Assembly (NCBI GenBank): GCA_963795485.1
Contig: CAWCIL010000008.1
Coordinates: forward strand, 124,001-188,000
Source: AP-15 sp963795485
GTDB lineage: Bacteria > Pseudomonadota > Alphaproteobacteria > ATCC43930 > CGMCC-115725
Length of the DNA: 64,000 bases
Reading direction: 5' to 3'
Below are positions 44,141 to 53,462 of the stretch, piece after piece (within the stretch, counting starts at the first letter, position 1; every line of letters begins with the position of its first letter). Made by a program: the position numbers and the translations under genes. The notes below the pieces were generated by a model that saw only the letters and a list, made by a program, of their open reading frames with translations, made no database searches and was not told where the DNA came from.

Positions 44141-46973
44141 ATGACTTCGCTGTCGTCCGCGCCGGCTTATCGGCTTCTCGGCCCCTGTAAAGGCGCCGTC
44201 GAGGCAGGCTTCGCAGCCGCGCTCCTGTTCAGTGGAACCGCCGTCGACGCCGGCACCGCGACCGGCGCCCTAACCGCCCAGATAGCGGCACCCGCCACCG
44301 CGCCGGGGAGTACGCTCTCAGTCAGCGATGCCGGCGGTGCCGGCGAGACCAGCTACCCGCTGCAATTCGGCCGGCCGTTTCTCGAGGGCGCGATCCCGAG
44401 CGGTCGGTGCCCGGTCATGACCTGGACGCCGTCCGGCGGCTCACCGGTTGCGCTGTCGAGCCAGGCAGACGTGAAGAATCGCTATCCGGACGGCTCGGTC
44501 GAATTCGCGGTCATGGCGACGCTGACGCCGGCGATCCCGGCCAACGGGTCCGGGGTCATCGCTTTTTCGCCGGGCATCTGCAGCAACACGCCGCTGACGA
44601 GCGCGCAGATGCTCGACCCCTCGTACAATTTCGACGCGGCGATGACCCTGACGGCGGCGCCGCTGCCGCCCTCGATCACCGGGGCGCCTGTGTCGGCGGC
44701 CAACCAGGCGCTCTACAGCGGAGCCAACGGTGGCAGCTTCCCGTCGATCACCAATGGCGGGTTTACGATCACGGTCAACGGCGCCCCTGTCGTGGTGACC
44801 GGGATCAGTTTCCTGAACTGCAACGGGAATTGCAGCGCGGTCATCAATGCCGCCATCGCCGCGGCGATCCCCGGCGCCAGATTTGCCAGTGGCGTCAGCT
44901 GGGTCGGCGAGTTCGTTGGGCCGCCGGCTTCCACGATCGGCTATGCCAGCGCCCCGCCGACCGGCCAGGATCTGTCGGCGTTCTATAATTGGACCAGCGC
45001 CTCGGCGGCAAAGTTTTCGCCGAGCGGGTCACCGGCGGTCAACGCCACGGCCGACGCGCGCACGATGCTGCAGAACGGCGACTACAAGCTGTGGACCTCG
45101 GGGCCGGTGGCGCAGACCATCATCCTCGCCGACGACAGCCCGGCGCGCAAATACGACATCGGCTTTGGCGATGGCTACCATCCGTTCCGGCCGCGCTACT
45201 ACGCGACCTTCTGGCCGGCGACGCATCAGGTCTTTGTCCGCTCCGTCGGCGAGAACGGCAACACGACCGAGCTCGAGGACCTCGCCTACAGCCTGACGCT
45301 GACCGGCGGCAGATGCCGAGAAGCTCTACAGCAAGGCCAATCTGAAGCTCGACTGGGCGATGATCGAGCTGGACTAAGAGCTTCTGGCTCGGCGGCACGC
45401 CGCAGCCCGAAGTCAACATCGACAACAATCTCGCCTATCTCGAAATCACCCGGTTCGTGCCGAACTACGACCCCTCGATCACGCTGGTCGCCGGCGACGG
45501 TGGCGAGCGAATACGCGGCCTATTGCACCAACGCGCCGCACGACATCTACGACGCGAGTCTGGGACGGCGGCGCCTGGACCAACGGCATGGGCACCACCG
45601 GGGCGCGCCAGGACATCGGGCCGACCCCGACCTGGAACGCGATGTGGCTCTACACCGGCGACTGGCGGATGCGGCAATTGGCGCTCGGCATGGCCGATCT
45701 CGCCGCTGCCTGGCCGGCCAATCTCCGCGAGGGCGACCCGTCGAAGCGGCTGAACCGGGCCGACCCGGCGCCGGCCGCACCGGCCATCGGCAGCGGCTAT
45801 GGCCTCCCGGTCTCGATCACCGATCGCAAGACGCTCGGCGCCTCCAACGGCGGCGAGGCGCGATTTCCTCTACTACTCCGGCGGCCAGGGCGCCCCGGCC
45901 TCCGACCAGTTCAAGATCGTCGGCCCGCTCAATGTCAGCCAGCCGTGGGAATTCGACGCCTCGCACGAGCCGGGCCCGTTCTTCATTCCCTATGTGCTGA
46001 CCGGCGACCCGTTCTATCTCCTGGAGCTGGAAAACTGGGCCGCCTACGACGCGACCGAAAGCATCGGGCGGCGACCACCGGCAATTCCCAGGGCCGCGGC
46101 CCGACCGGGGCCGAGGGCGGCGAGGAACCAGGTGCGCGGCGACGGCTGGACCTTCCGCAGCCGCGCCGAGGCGGCGTTCGCGATGCCGGACGGCGACCCG
46201 TTCAAGACCTATCTGACGATCCTGACCAACGAGGACATCGCCCGCTGGGAGGGTGTCATGGGCGTCGCCGACCCGGTGCTTGAGCGGCTCGCCCGAATAT
46301 CAGTGGGCGCAGCGACCGGCGACCCGGAGAGCAGCACCGAATTCGGCAACCCGCCGCCGGCCGCCCGGCCTGGGCGGCCTGACCGCCGACATCGGCGGCG
46401 GCATCGGCAGCTTCGCGCTATGTGCAACAGGGCATCTGGACCGACACCAACGTCAGCGCGGTCACCGCGCCTGGATGCAGTGGTACACGCACTATTCGCT
46501 CGGCCGCGCCAAGGAATTGGGGTTTGCCGCCGAGGCCGTTGGCCCAGGCGACCGGGCAATTTCCTGACCGGGATGATCAACAATTCGGGCTACCCCGAGC
46601 TGATCGCCGTCCTACGTGTTCCCGGTCTGCGACCGGGAAGACGATACTCAAGACCTGGCCGGCCGTCATCGCCGAAATGGCCCCGGCCTATCTGACCAGC
46701 ACCGACCCGAACTCGTTTCCCGACAGCAGCGGGCAGGCGCCGCTGCCTCTGATCTTCAAGGGGCAGCTCTACCCGCAGGGCTATGACATCTACGCCTCGG
46801 CGGCGATGGCGACCGCGGTCGATGACGGCGTGGCCGGTGCGGCACCGGCCGAGGCCTGGGTCAACGCCAACATCTACCAGCCGCTCACCCCGTCGCTGGC
46901 CGGCGACCCGAGCTGGGCGATCGTGCCGCGCGCCGACACCAACACGCTGCCCGCGCAGCTCACGACTCCGTAA
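44141..46973 (+). pseudogene. Large phage-region protein, many frameshifts (RIFT-barrel/lyase-like start)
   Basis: The first 390 residues from ATG 44141 are intact: a Thr/Ala/Gly-rich start, YPLQFGRPFLEGAIPSGR, RYPDGSVEFAVMATLTP, NGGFTITVNGAPVVVTG and KYDIGFGDGYHPFRPRYYA. From about 45310 to 46620 the frame changes at least eight times (for example near 45310, 45370, 45500, 45560, 45860, 46070, 46300, 46430 and 46600), yet each piece is sensible: GGTPQPEVNIDNNLAYLEI, WNAMWLYTGDWRMRQLALGM, KIVGPLNVSQPWEFDASHEP and AMATAVDDGVAGAAPAEAW. The W-rich helical repeats and early YPDGSVEFAV segment recall exo-rhamnogalacturonan-lyase-like proteins (a RIFT-barrel start), but I am not sure. The total would be about 940 residues. 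Decay or dense sequence errors are both possible. Confidence 0.65.
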
Positions 46974-46991
46974 TAACCGAGGCGAGAACCG

Positions 46992-47201
46992 ATGCTGCCA
47001 ACCAAATTGACCGCGGGCGATCCGAAAGGCGAGCGGCGCCGCTACAAGATCGTGCGCCGCGACACTTTTGACGATGTGCCCGGGCTGATCCTGTCGGCGA
47101 GCCAAGAGACCGGCCTTTGCCTGCTGGCACTCGCAAATGGCACCAAGCAGGAATTCAATTTCGGGCCGGACGGGCTGCGGATCGCGGTCGCGGCGCGATG
47201 A
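46992..47201 (+). CDS. Small phage protein, unknown
   Basis: This 69-residue basic protein starts at ATG 46992 behind GAGG. The core RRYKIVRRDTFDDVPGLIL and LLALANGTKQEFNFGPDG reads as a compact beta-strand protein. The stop overlaps the lytic transglycosylase start by ATGA, so the two are coupled. No known domain is recognised. Confidence 0.65.
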   Translation: MLPTKLTAGDPKGERRRYKIVRRDTFDDVPGLILSASQETGLCLLALANGTKQEFNFGPDGLRIAVAAR

Positions 47202-47683
47202 GCAAGCTGACCCAGACCCAGGCGCGGATCGCGGCGCTGATCCAGCAGGTGCGGGAGGCTCCGGGCATCCCGACCTTCTGGCTGCCGATCAGCACCGTCA
47301 TGGCGCATGTCCAGATCGAGAGCGGGTTCGACGCGAGCATCGAGGCGGCCGATTTCCCGACGACGGGTTCGGTCGGGCTGATGCAGGTCGAGGCGGCGAC
47401 CGCGGCCGAGGTCGCGGCGCAATACCCGGCGGCAAAGCTCGTGCTGCCGCAGACCGATGCGCTGACCAGCCTTACGGCCGGCATGCTCTACCTGCGGGAC
47501 TGCTACGATTACCTGCTCCCGATCTTTGGCGCGCCGCTGCTCTATCGTCATGTCTGCGTCGCCTATAACGAGGGGCCGGGCAACGCCGCCAAAGGCGTCG
47601 CCGACTTCGCCTATTACTACAAGTGGTATTCGGCGCAGCAGCTCTACGCCTATCTCGACAGCGATCCGACGGTGAGCGCATGA
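47198..47683 (+). CDS. Lytic transglycosylase (SLT/Slt-like)
   Basis: This 161-residue peptidoglycan-cleaving enzyme has the goose-lysozyme/SLT signature: catalytic Glu41 in HVQIESGFD, GSVGLMQVEAATA and VAYNEGPGNA. Such proteins help the phage open the wall during entry or lysis. The location among virion genes and the small size favour a virion-associated or release-related muramidase. The start overlaps the preceding stop, and the stop overlaps the next start (ATGA), so three genes are coupled. Confidence 0.88.
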   Translation: MSKLTQTQARIAALIQQVREAPGIPTFWLPISTVMAHVQIESGFDASIEAADFPTTGSVGLMQVEAATAAEVAAQYPAAKLVLPQTDALTSLTAGMLYLRDCYDYLLPIFGAPLLYRHVCVAYNEGPGNAAKGVADFAYYYKWYSAQQLYAYLDSDPTVSA

Positions 47684-48174
47684 CCACGCTCAAGCCTTCA
47701 TATCCATCGCCGGTTTCGCTGACGATCACGACAAGCTCGCTCGCTTCGGATGCGAACCTCTTGGCCGGCCGGCAGTCCAACATCGCCAACAACACCTCCG
47801 ACTTGGCCGTCGATTGCATGGTCGGGGGCGCCATCGCCGCCCCCGGCTCGGCGCCGACCGCCGGCACCTTTATCGAGGTGTGGCTCTTTGGCTCGTGGAA
47901 CGGCGGCACCACCTTTACCGGCGGTGCGTCGTCGGGCGGCGACGCCAACCTCAGCCTGGCCACGACCGGCGTCAAGCAGCTGATGAGCCGGGCAGCGCTG
48001 ATCAGCCAGACCGACACGACGGCGCGCGCCTACGATTTCGGCCCGGTTTCGGTGGCGCAGGCCTTTGGCGGCACGATGCCCGATCATTGGGGTGTGTTCA
48101 TCGTGCACGATCTGGGTGTGACGCTCGGCGCTACGACGCTGCAATACGCCCAGGTCCAATACACCAATGCTTAG
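47680..48174 (+). CDS. Phage structural protein, unknown
   Basis: This 164-residue protein overlaps the transglycosylase by ATGA. The sequence is beta-like: YPSPVSLTITTSSLASDANL, TFIEVWLFGSWNGGTTFTGG and AYDFGPVSVAQAFGGTMPDH, ending LQYAQVQYTNA. There is no signal peptide. It precedes the LamG-like gene with an eight-base overlap, and both probably belong to a tail or receptor-binding substructure. No family is recognised. Confidence 0.65.
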   Translation: MTTLKPSYPSPVSLTITTSSLASDANLLAGRQSNIANNTSDLAVDCMVGGAIAAPGSAPTAGTFIEVWLFGSWNGGTTFTGGASSGGDANLSLATTGVKQLMSRAALISQTDTTARAYDFGPVSVAQAFGGTMPDHWGVFIVHDLGVTLGATTLQYAQVQYTNA

Positions 48175-48898
48175 CCTGCCGCAAATCCCGCGGGTGCAGC
48201 CGTTTCGCACGACGGCCAAGGGGCTCGTCGGCTGCTGGCCCGCACTCGAGGGCGCTGGGCCGGTCATGCACGACGTATCGGGCTATGGCTACGACCTCGC
48301 GGCCGCGGGCTCCCCGGCCTGGGCCGATCAGGCGTGGCCTAACGGGCCGGGGACGGCGCTAGGTCTCAACGGCTCGTCACAGTATTTGCAGCTCGCCGCT
48401 ACGGGCCTGGCGAATTTCGCCCAAGCCCAGCCGTTCTCAGCCGTCATCAACACAACGTTCTCGGCTTCCGGCAATGGCGAGAGCTTGATCAGCTGCCTCG
48501 ACCCCAACAACAATTATCTCGGCTGGGAGCTGTTCAAGGCCTCCGGCGACGTCGGCAACTGGATGCAATCTTTCCTGATCAACACCTTTCCGTCGAACTG
48601 CATTCAAATACAGTGGAATTTTGTTCCAACGGTTGGCTCTGCCTACCAATTTGCGCTGACCTACAACGGCAATTCTCGGGCATCCGGCTTCACCCTCACG
48701 GCCAACGGAGTTCCCGTCGCAGCGCAATCGGTATTGGAAGACAACCTCTCGGCTGCGACCGTCAGCACCGTCCCGCTGATTGTCGGGCGCCGCAACAATG
48801 CCACGGAATATCACGCCGGCGCGATCGGCGAGACCCGCATCTACAACCGCGCGCTGGCGCCGAGCGAGATCTGGGACATTTGGGCGGAGAACGGCTGA
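48167..48898 (+). CDS. LamG-like (concanavalin-type) phage protein, second copy
   Basis: This 243-residue protein has a single lectin-like jelly roll: KGLVGCWPALEGAGPVMHDV, GTALGLNGSSQYLQLAATG, DPNNNYLGWELFKASGDVG, TVSTVPLIVGRRNNATE and GAIGETRIYNRALAPSEIWD. The ending IYNRALAPSEI is the classic LamG/laminin-G-3 finish. The protein probably binds cell-surface sugars as a tail accessory. It is intact and unsignalled, in contrast to the Tat-signal copy at 39972-40950. It overlaps the preceding gene by eight bases. Confidence 0.8.
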   Translation: MLSLPQIPRVQPFRTTAKGLVGCWPALEGAGPVMHDVSGYGYDLAAAGSPAWADQAWPNGPGTALGLNGSSQYLQLAATGLANFAQAQPFSAVINTTFSASGNGESLISCLDPNNNYLGWELFKASGDVGNWMQSFLINTFPSNCIQIQWNFVPTVGSAYQFALTYNGNSRASGFTLTANGVPVAAQSVLEDNLSAATVSTVPLIVGRRNNATEYHAGAIGETRIYNRALAPSEIWDIWAENG

Positions 48899-49000
48899 GA
48901 CATGCGCTACTTGTCCGCTGCTGGTCAATTCACGCAGCTCCGTCGAAGACGGACCCGCTGGCCCGCCATTTCGCTTGCTCCAGCGTAGGCGCATCTCGCG

Positions 49001-49693
49001 ATGCGATCGCTATATCGAGCGCCGTCGAACCGGCTGAAATTGTTTTCTCTGCCCTCCGCAGGGACCACGGTCACGACCGACAGCACGATCGCCTGTGCGA
49101 TCCTCGTGACGCAAGTCGCCGACCGCGAGGTCGCGACCGAGAGCTCCGGCCGAGTGTCAGGCGACCGCTCAGGGCCGATCGAGGACACCGGACTGATATC
49201 GCGCGAGAGCGGCTTGCCGGTGGAAGCCGCATCGTCGTTGCGCAGCGAACAGGCCCCGCCATCCGAGGCGCTGGCGACGGCGCGGATCGAGCCGGGTATC
49301 CCGGTCGAGTCGCTCGGGGCTGTTGCTGTCGCCGTGACTGGCGACATTGCGCTGCCGATCGAGGCCGACGCGGCGGTGCGCTCCGATTGCGGCTTCCCGG
49401 TCGAAGACGCGGCGCTACTGCGCTCGGATCGCAGCCTGATGGCCGAAGCGGTGGCGACGAGCCGCACTGATGCCGGGGCGGGACTGGCGGCGGAAACGCT
49501 TGCCGGGCTTGCGCCTGATACCAACGCCTCGATCGAATGGCTCGGGACCGGAGCAACGCTCACCACCGATGCGGTGCTCCGGCTGGAATGGCAAGGGACG
49601 CCGCGCCCCGCATTAGTCTCGCTGGAATCAGGGCTGGGACGGATCCGACTGCTCGCGAGCCGGGGTCGTGCTCGCCTGATGAGGAGAAACTGA
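49001..49693 (+). CDS. Phage protein with short P-V-E repeats, unknown
   Basis: This 230-residue protein contains an irregular short repeat, visible as SGPIEDTG, SGLPVEAA, PGIPVESL, IALPIEAD and CGFPVEDA, spaced about 16-30 residues. The rest is acidic and then Leu/Arg-rich near the end (LRLEWQGTPRPALVSLESG). I recall similar repeat proteins near tail genes, but no function. The intervening 100 bases after the LamG gene hold a 28-codon open frame at 48902 in the same frame, which could be a broken N-terminus. Confidence 0.55.
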   Translation: MRSLYRAPSNRLKLFSLPSAGTTVTTDSTIACAILVTQVADREVATESSGRVSGDRSGPIEDTGLISRESGLPVEAASSLRSEQAPPSEALATARIEPGIPVESLGAVAVAVTGDIALPIEADAAVRSDCGFPVEDAALLRSDRSLMAEAVATSRTDAGAGLAAETLAGLAPDTNASIEWLGTGATLTTDAVLRLEWQGTPRPALVSLESGLGRIRLLASRGRARLMRRN

Positions 49694-49694
49694 G

Positions 49695-50072
49695 ATGCGT
49701 TTGCCCGCAGCCTTCGACCCGATCGAGGTCAGCGAAATCGACAACTTTGCATTCGACTTCACGGCTGACGTGGGTGCCGCGACCCTGCTTTCGACGAGCT
49801 GGACTTGCACGCTGGCACCGTATCAGACTGCCGTCGATCCAACGCCACAATCGCGGATTTTGTCGGCATCGGCGCAGACGATGATCCAGCTGCGCTCACC
49901 TCTCGACGGCTCGCTGCAGACCAGGACAGGGTTCTTTTCGGTCGCCTCGATCGGGGGGATACCGCCTTCGGCTATCGGCGGCACCTATGTGCTTGAAGCT
50001 ACCGCCAATCTCAGCGACGGCCGCGTTCTGAAGCTCAACTCCACGGTTTTGTGCGCGCCGCCAGGCCCCTGA
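49695..50072 (+). CDS. Phage virion protein, possible fibre-tail adaptor
   Basis: This 125-residue protein starts at ATG 49695 with GAGGAG upstream, one base after the preceding stop. The sequence FDPIEVSEIDNFAFDFTADV, LSTSWTCTLAPYQTAVDPTP and SAIGGTYVLEATANLSDGRV reads as an Ig-like fold with two or three strands per motif. I recall proteins of this type annotated as phage fibre-tail adaptors. This is a recollection of similarity, so the function is tentative. The gene lies upstream of the protease-fusion gene. Confidence 0.6.
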   Translation: MRLPAAFDPIEVSEIDNFAFDFTADVGAATLLSTSWTCTLAPYQTAVDPTPQSRILSASAQTMIQLRSPLDGSLQTRTGFFSVASIGGIPPSAIGGTYVLEATANLSDGRVLKLNSTVLCAPPGP

Positions 50073-50169
50073 TACCCGAGGCAGCAGGCCGAGTTCAAAT
50101 CCGAGTGACCAGGGCGGCCCGCGGCCCTGTCGCATCGCCAACCCGAAGCAAAGGTCAGAAATTCGCATC

Positions 50170-52353
50170 ATGAAGATTTATTTGCCGATCGCGAAGGTCG
50201 ATGTCCAGCGGCGCGAGGTGTGGGGCTACGCCTCGACTGAAGCGCGCGACGACCAAGGTGAGGTGGTCAGGCGCGAGGCGCTGATCGCGGCGCTCGGCGA
50301 CTATATGCGGTTTGCCAACATCCGCGAGATGCACCAGCTCTCTGCGGTCGGCGTCGCCAGGCAGGCCGCGGTCGACGATAGGGGCCTCTATGTCGGCGCC
50401 CGGATCGTCGATGACCAAGCTTGGCAGAAAGTGGTCGAGGGCGTCTACAAAGGCTACTCGATCGGCGGTCTCGTCACCCAGCGAGATCCGACCGATTACA
50501 AGACGATCACCGGCCTGGTCCTCAATGAAATCTCGCTGGTCGACCGCCCGGCCAATCCCGAGGCGGTGTTCGACTATTGGAAAGCCGCAGGAGCTTCGAT
50601 GATGCCCGAGACCCGGTTCAATCCGCCCATTCAAATCTGGGCCTGCGGGATGCCCGAGCACCGTCACCTGGCCAAGGCCGAGGCTTTGAGGTGTCAGGAG
50701 CAGGGAATGCACTTCGCCGGTTTCTCTCGGGCGGGCGAGAGTGGAGGATCCGGCGTGGAGCTGATCGCCGCAGCGAGGAGTGCGATCGCTACGGCCGAAG
50801 GCGCGCTCGAAAAGGCCCAGAGCAAGACCGAAGGGAACGCCCCCTACGGCACGGTCGAGTACGCAGATCCAGGCTATCAGGCGGACGGCAAAAAACGCTA
50901 TCCGATCGACAGCGAGAAGCACATCCGGGCCGCCTGGAACTTTATCCAACGGCCGAGCAACGCGCAGCGGTACACCGCGGCGCAGCTCGACCAGATCAAG
51001 TCCAGGATCGTCGCCGCGTGGAAAGAGAAGATCGACCCGGATGGTCCTCCCGCAGCCGAGGCGGGCAACAAGGCAGGACGCAAGCCGGCCCACACAGCGC
51101 TGACCAAGGCGCTGTGGGATGTGGGTCACGTCGCGCGCATCATTCTCGATCTCGATTGGCTCGAGGACAGTCTAGCGGTCGAGGCGGCGATGGAGGGCGA
51201 CGACTCGCCTCAGCCGGCACGGCTACAGGCGATCATCGCCGAACTGTGCAGCTTTCTGAACGCGCTGGTGGCTGAAGAGACCGGCGAGATCCTCGACGCT
51301 GCAGCAGCCGGCGGCATGCCTGAGGACCCCGATATCGAAGACGTTCTAATCATGGCGGCTGGCGCGGCCGGCGCCGCTCGCGTGGCCGCTCTCTGCACCG
51401 CCCGCGGCCCGATGCTGCGGAAATTTGCCGTTGCACTGCTCGCCAAGTCCAAGCACAGCCTGGGCGACCAGGCGCTGCTCGATCTTGCTTATCATGCGGT
51501 CGACAAGTGCATGGGGATGGATGGGCTCCTGTTCGCCGAGAAGAGCCGCCTGGGCAAGGCGCGCGAGGCGCTGAAAGCGGCGGGGGCGGTCCCGAGCCAG
51601 GGGACGACTGTTAATTCGGCCCGTAACCCGGAGATCCCGACGCCGATGGTTCGGCCGCCGGCGGCCGAATTCCGGATCGGCGAGAATGCGACGGTCGACA
51701 CGTCGCAGCGCCCGTCTTCGGACACCGCCAGCGCGGGCGTCATGAAGATGATCGCGGCGGCACTGGACAAGCGGGGATCGGGTCATCAGGCGCTGATGGA
51801 CGTGGCGCATGACTGCATCGGCAAACTGACCGACGGGGCGTGCTGCGCCACGGTCAAAGCCGGCGCCCGCCACTCGCAGGAAACTTTGCAGCGGCTGGCC
51901 GAGGCGCATGACCACCTGGTAGCCGCCGGCGCCAAATGCGATGCGGCGGGTTTTGTCCCCGAGGCTGAATGGCAGGGGACGGAATTCGAGACCGGCAAGG
52001 CTGCGGCCGGCAACCTGACCAAGATATTGGCCGGCGAACGGGCGGAAAAGGCGGCGCTGATCGCGACCCTTTCCGACATCGTGCCGCGGCTCGACCAGTT
52101 GACGAAGCGGGTCGAGGACATCGCGCGCACGCCGCTGCCGCCGCTGACCATGAGCAAGAACGTAACCGGGGTTTCGAAGCAGCAAGATGCGGGCGCCGGC
52201 GCCGGCGGGCTCTCGCCCGACGATCTCGCCGCCGTCTTTTCCCGCATGAGCAAGGACGAGCAGACCCTGGCCCTGATCAAGGCCAGCTATGCCAACCCGA
52301 TCCACCCGCCCGGCCTCGCCCCCGCCCCCGCGAAAGACCAGCGCGGCGAGTGA
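50170..52353 (+). CDS. Prohead protease (XkdF-like) fused to a DUF6582-like domain and a scaffold-like C-terminus
   Basis: The 727-residue protein combines three parts. The N-terminal protease (about 1-140) has REVWGYASTEARDDQGE, His55 in REMHQLSA and Ser97 in YKGYSIGGL, the usual catalytic pair of prohead proteases; GLVLNEISLVDRPANPEAVF closes it. A DUF6582-like segment (about 230-300) reads PYGTVEYADPGYQADGKKRY and AQRYTAAQLDQIKSRIVAAW. The rest is helical and Ala/Glu-rich, with QALLDLAYHAVDKCMGMDGL and a second HQALMDVAHDCIGKLTDGA motif, then a coiled segment (ALIATLSDIVPRLDQLTKRV) near the end. It is intact over 2.2 kb. A scaffold cleaved from the protease is plausible. Confidence 0.8.
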   Translation: MKIYLPIAKVDVQRREVWGYASTEARDDQGEVVRREALIAALGDYMRFANIREMHQLSAVGVARQAAVDDRGLYVGARIVDDQAWQKVVEGVYKGYSIGGLVTQRDPTDYKTITGLVLNEISLVDRPANPEAVFDYWKAAGASMMPETRFNPPIQIWACGMPEHRHLAKAEALRCQEQGMHFAGFSRAGESGGSGVELIAAARSAIATAEGALEKAQSKTEGNAPYGTVEYADPGYQADGKKRYPIDSEKHIRAAWNFIQRPSNAQRYTAAQLDQIKSRIVAAWKEKIDPDGPPAAEAGNKAGRKPAHTALTKALWDVGHVARIILDLDWLEDSLAVEAAMEGDDSPQPARLQAIIAELCSFLNALVAEETGEILDAAAAGGMPEDPDIEDVLIMAAGAAGAARVAALCTARGPMLRKFAVALLAKSKHSLGDQALLDLAYHAVDKCMGMDGLLFAEKSRLGKAREALKAAGAVPSQGTTVNSARNPEIPTPMVRPPAAEFRIGENATVDTSQRPSSDTASAGVMKMIAAALDKRGSGHQALMDVAHDCIGKLTDGACCATVKAGARHSQETLQRLAEAHDHLVAAGAKCDAAGFVPEAEWQGTEFETGKAAAGNLTKILAGERAEKAALIATLSDIVPRLDQLTKRVEDIARTPLPPLTMSKNVTGVSKQQDAGAGAGGLSPDDLAAVFSRMSKDEQTLALIKASYANPIHPPGLAPAPAKDQRGE

Positions 52354-52400
52354 GGGGACGCCAAATTTCAGATAACCGACCCGATCCTGAGGACTCTGCT

Positions 52401-52586
52401 ATGACGAGAGGGCATCGACTTTCGCCGAACGTTCTGGAATCAATCCGCCGGTTGGGTGATTTGGTTAGAACGGCGGGCTTTTCATGGCAGACGATCGCGA
52501 GGACGGCGGTCCCGGCGAGCCGAAGCGGGTCAGTGTGGGTTTCTCGGTGGGCGCTGAGTGGACGTCCGATGTCGATGCAAGAATGA
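52401..52586 (+). CDS. Possible small phage protein, low support
   Basis: A 61-codon frame starts at ATG 52401, with GAGG nine bases upstream, and reads MTRGHRLSPNVLESIRRLG. The last third overlaps another frame and looks like non-coding composition. It could be a small regulatory peptide or chance. Confidence 0.25.
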   Translation: MTRGHRLSPNVLESIRRLGDLVRTAGFSWQTIARTAVPASRSGSVWVSRWALSGRPMSMQE

Positions 52587-52877
52587 AGACTCCGGTCGAA
52601 ACCTCAGAAGCGTTCTTGGGTTGGTTGGAAGATCTTTCGGACGATGAGGCGAAGGCGTTTTATGTCCGGGCGCTCGAATTCCTTACCTACTACCCGCGTG
52701 CACGGCTTTTACGGAGTTGTCGACGGCGGACCTGAGCGTTCCGACGACGTTGTCTTGCTCATGTATGAACGTGACAAAAAGAGCCCGGTCCTGAAGCTGA
52801 CAATGAGCCGAGAGGATCTTGCCAGGTTTTCCGATGCACTGGCAGGATTGGTGGCAACGAGGTTCCGCAGTGACTAA
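52484..52877 (+). CDS. Small phage-region cytosolic protein, probably frameshifted
   Basis: The first part, from ATG 52484, is acidic and helical: TPVETSEAFLGWLEDLSDDE and AKAFYVRALEFLTYYPRA. After this the frame shifts near 52690-52705 into VHGFYGVVDGGPERSDDVV, LMYERDKKSPVLKLTMSRED and ALAGLVATRFRSD to 52877. As one chain it would have about 130 residues. Alternatively two overlapping genes exist, the second from GTG near 52698. The local base composition is less GC-rich than the neighbouring protease and capsid genes, which suggests a cargo (moron) insertion. Confidence 0.5.
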
Positions 52878-53130
52878 TTTTGTTTATGACCAGTCATATA
52901 GCGGTGAGGACACCCGATATGGCCGATCCGCTAGCAAAGGCGGGCGATATCCGCGCGGATATGGTATCGCCGCCATCATGGTTTTTGTCTTCCTGGTGGC
53001 TGGTGTCGTCGGAACGATAATCGCTCCGGGGCGGCTCAGCGGGCTCGGCGTGCCTCTGGGATTTGCGCTGTGGGCTCTGCTAGCGTGGCTTCTTCAGCGA
53101 AGAGATCGACCCCGCACGGATGCTCGATGA
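52870..53130 (+). CDS. Small membrane protein, possible moron or holin-like
   Basis: This 86-residue protein from GTG 52870 overlaps the preceding gene by eight bases. The N-terminus is polar with basic residues (RYGRSASKGGRYPRGYG), then two hydrophobic helices: IAAIMVFVFLVAGVVGTII and VPLGFALWALLAWLL, and a basic tail RRDRPRTDAR. Two membrane helices and a positively charged tail fit a class II-type holin or a superinfection-exclusion protein. There is no sequence similarity to prove either. The next small gene overlaps by about ten bases. Confidence 0.55.
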   Translation: MTNFVYDQSYSGEDTRYGRSASKGGRYPRGYGIAAIMVFVFLVAGVVGTIIAPGRLSGLGVPLGFALWALLAWLLQRRDRPRTDAR

Positions 53131-53376
53131 ACTTTTAGCCCTGATAAGGGCGGAGGGCCGGCGGCATCAGCCCTGGCGTTGAGTGCCTTGGGATTGTACG
53201 GTTTACAGGTTTCAGCAAGCTTTCCTGCGCCGCTTGCTTCGACTACTCCTTGGTCAATCGTTCCTTGGATCGCTTTGGGTATGTTCTCCGTCGGCGCTCT
53301 AGCGGGGGGCGTTACCGCATTTCGGGCAGCGTTCGCATCCAATAGAGACGGGCGGCGCCGGTCAGGATCAAGCTAG
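53120..53376 (+). CDS. Small membrane protein, frameshifted
   Basis: From ATG 53120 the frame reads MLDELLALIRAEG and would end early. A one-base shift near 53155-53165 continues as AASALALSALGLYGLQVSAS and STTPWSIVPWIALGMFSVGA, then LAGGVTAFRAAF. The product would have about 85 residues with two hydrophobic stretches. Together with the preceding gene it forms a pair of small membrane proteins between protease and capsid. A chance reading cannot be excluded. Confidence 0.4.
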
Positions 53377-53421
53377 GCATGCGAGAATTAGTCGAGACGT
53401 AGTGCGAAATGCACAACGTTT

Positions 53422-53455
53422 GGCCTGGCAGGAAGCTTCGCTTCCATTGCAGGCC
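53422..53455. other. Nested hairpin before the capsid gene
   Basis: GGCCTG (53422-53427), then GGAAGC-TTC-GCTTCC (53431-53445), then CAGGCC (53450-53455). The inner six-base stem with a three-base loop is enclosed by an outer six-base stem. Eight bases downstream is the intrinsic terminator. Folding of the leader could affect termination or capsid mRNA stability, which is inferred. Confidence 0.6.
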
Positions 53456-53462
53456 GTAACCG

